A stretch of DNA of 13,372 nt from the NCBI GenBank assembly GCA_030642565.1, contig DAOWNM010000032.1, positions 1-13,372 of the forward strand. Direction: 5' to 3'. Source of the DNA: Bacteroidota bacterium (GTDB lineage Bacteria; Bacteroidota; Bacteroidia; Bacteroidales; GCA-2748055). A program made the position numbers and the translations under genes. A model generated the notes under the pieces. It worked only from the letters and a program-made list of their open reading frames with translations. It had not been told where the DNA came from and did no database searches. Each line of letters opens with the position of its first letter. Positions within the stretch are counted from its first letter, which is position 1. Of this stretch, positions 12,588 to 13,372 are shown piece by piece.

Positions 12588-13372
12588 ATGCCCAATCGCG
12601 TATCCATTCTGATTGTCGACGATGAGGAGTCTGTAAGGGACTCTCTCTATAACTGGTTTATTGATGACGGTTACCATGTTGAATGCGCCGAGAATGCCAA
12701 AAAGGCGCTATCGCTTCTCTCTGAGAAGGAGTTTGATATTGTCCTGGCCGATATCAAGATGCCGGGGATGGACGGTATGGAGATGCACCGCCGGATCAAG
12801 GCCCTTCCCCGTGTTCCAATTGTGATTATTATGACGGCGTTTGCATCGGTCGATACGGCTGTACTGGCGCTGAAAGAGGGTGCCTTCGACTATGTGACCA
12901 AACCGTTCGATCCTGACGATCTTTCACACCTGATCCGCAATGCGGCCACCCAGGCGGCACTGAAGGCCGAGAATGAAAACCTGAAGGAGCGTGTGACCTC
13001 CCTGGCGGATGTGGAGGATATTATAGGGGAGAGTGAACCGCTGAAGAGGGTGTTGAGAGAGGTGGAGAAGGTTGCACCGGCCGATTCGTCAGTGATTATT
13101 ACCGGTGAAAGTGGTACCGGGAAGGAGTTGGTGGCAAGGGCTATCCATTCAAACTCGCCAAGGAAATATTTCCCACTGATCAGTGTTCACTGCGGTGCCC
13201 TCTCAGAGAGCCTGCTTGAGAGCGAACTGTTTGGTCATGAAAAGGGGGCTTTTACCGGGGCGGCATTCAACCGCAAAGGACGGTTCGAGATGGCCGACGG
13301 GGGAACCATCTTCCTGGATGAGATCGGGACCATCTCTCCCAAGATGCAGGTGGAGTTGCTGCGTGTACTGGA
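12588..13372 (+). CDS. NtrC-family sigma-54-dependent response regulator (3' end outside window)
   Basis: The first 261 residues of a two-component activator are present. The receiver domain (~5-118) has the acidic pair Asp11-Asp12, phosphoacceptor Asp55 in VLADIKMPGMDG, Thr83 and Lys105 (TKPFD). After a short helical linker rich in Glu and Lys, the AAA+ domain begins at about 144 (IIGESEPLKRVL). It has Walker A GESGTGKE (173-180), the sigma-54-contacting GAFTGA loop (220-225) and Walker B IFLDEIG (241-247). The C-terminal Fis-type DNA-binding domain lies beyond the window. It is almost certainly phosphorylated by the kinase encoded immediately upstream. Its natural target is likely the candidate -24/-12 promoter at 6198-6212 and possibly other RpoN promoters outside. 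Confidence 0.93.
   Translation, partial: MPNRVSILIVDDEESVRDSLYNWFIDDGYHVECAENAKKALSLLSEKEFDIVLADIKMPGMDGMEMHRRIKALPRVPIVIIMTAFASVDTAVLALKEGAFDYVTKPFDPDDLSHLIRNAATQAALKAENENLKERVTSLADVEDIIGESEPLKRVLREVEKVAPADSSVIITGESGTGKELVARAIHSNSPRKYFPLISVHCGALSESLLESELFGHEKGAFTGAAFNRKGRFEMADGGTIFLDEIGTISPKMQVELLRVL

Overview
The window looks like a chromosomal piece from an anaerobic or facultative member of the Bacteroidota. This is an inference. It rests on the sparse Shine-Dalgarno signals, one good TAnnTTTG promoter element, FucP-type sugar transport beside inositol genes, and Bacteroidota-style secreted esterases. There are no RNA genes, insertion sequences or CRISPR arrays.

Left part (1-2454): the remains of an inositol/sugar catabolic operon. 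Pieces of methylmalonate-semialdehyde dehydrogenase, a TIM-barrel sugar isomerase/epimerase and inositol 2-dehydrogenase are joined end to end in three reading frames, as if several internal deletions had telescoped the operon. An intact FucP/GluP-type MFS transporter follows.

Middle part (2455-5982): a minus-strand secreted protein with a gluzincin-like HExxH...E signature converges on the transporter. Diverging from it is a secreted esterase with an N-terminal CBM48-like domain and a CE1-like catalytic domain. The 383-base gap after the esterase holds an eroded minus-strand gene with a frameshift and an internal stop. A secreted DUF900-type alpha/beta hydrolase follows.

Right part (5983-13372): the most interesting region, a six-gene plus-strand cluster. 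In order it encodes (1) a fusion of a PstS-like periplasmic binding domain, a transmembrane helix and a GcvH-like domain; (2) a Tat-exported HybA/NrfC-type protein with four 4Fe-4S clusters; (3) a HybB/NrfD-type quinone-interacting membrane protein; (4) a second membrane-anchored GcvH-like protein sharing a C-terminal extension with the first; (5) a sensor histidine kinase whose periplasmic domain carries CxxCH and CX4CH heme-c motifs; and (6) an NtrC-type sigma-54 activator cut off by the window end. A candidate -24/-12 promoter precedes gene 1, and a hairpin follows each GcvH-domain gene.

Working model (inference): the HybAB-like pair moves electrons between a periplasmic partner and the quinone pool. 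The GcvH-like domains, which lack lysine at the canonical lipoylation position, act as membrane-tethered cytoplasmic scaffold or adaptor domains. The heme-c kinase and sigma-54 regulator adjust expression to the periplasmic redox state. No catalytic oxidoreductase subunit lies in the window, so the substrate is unknown.
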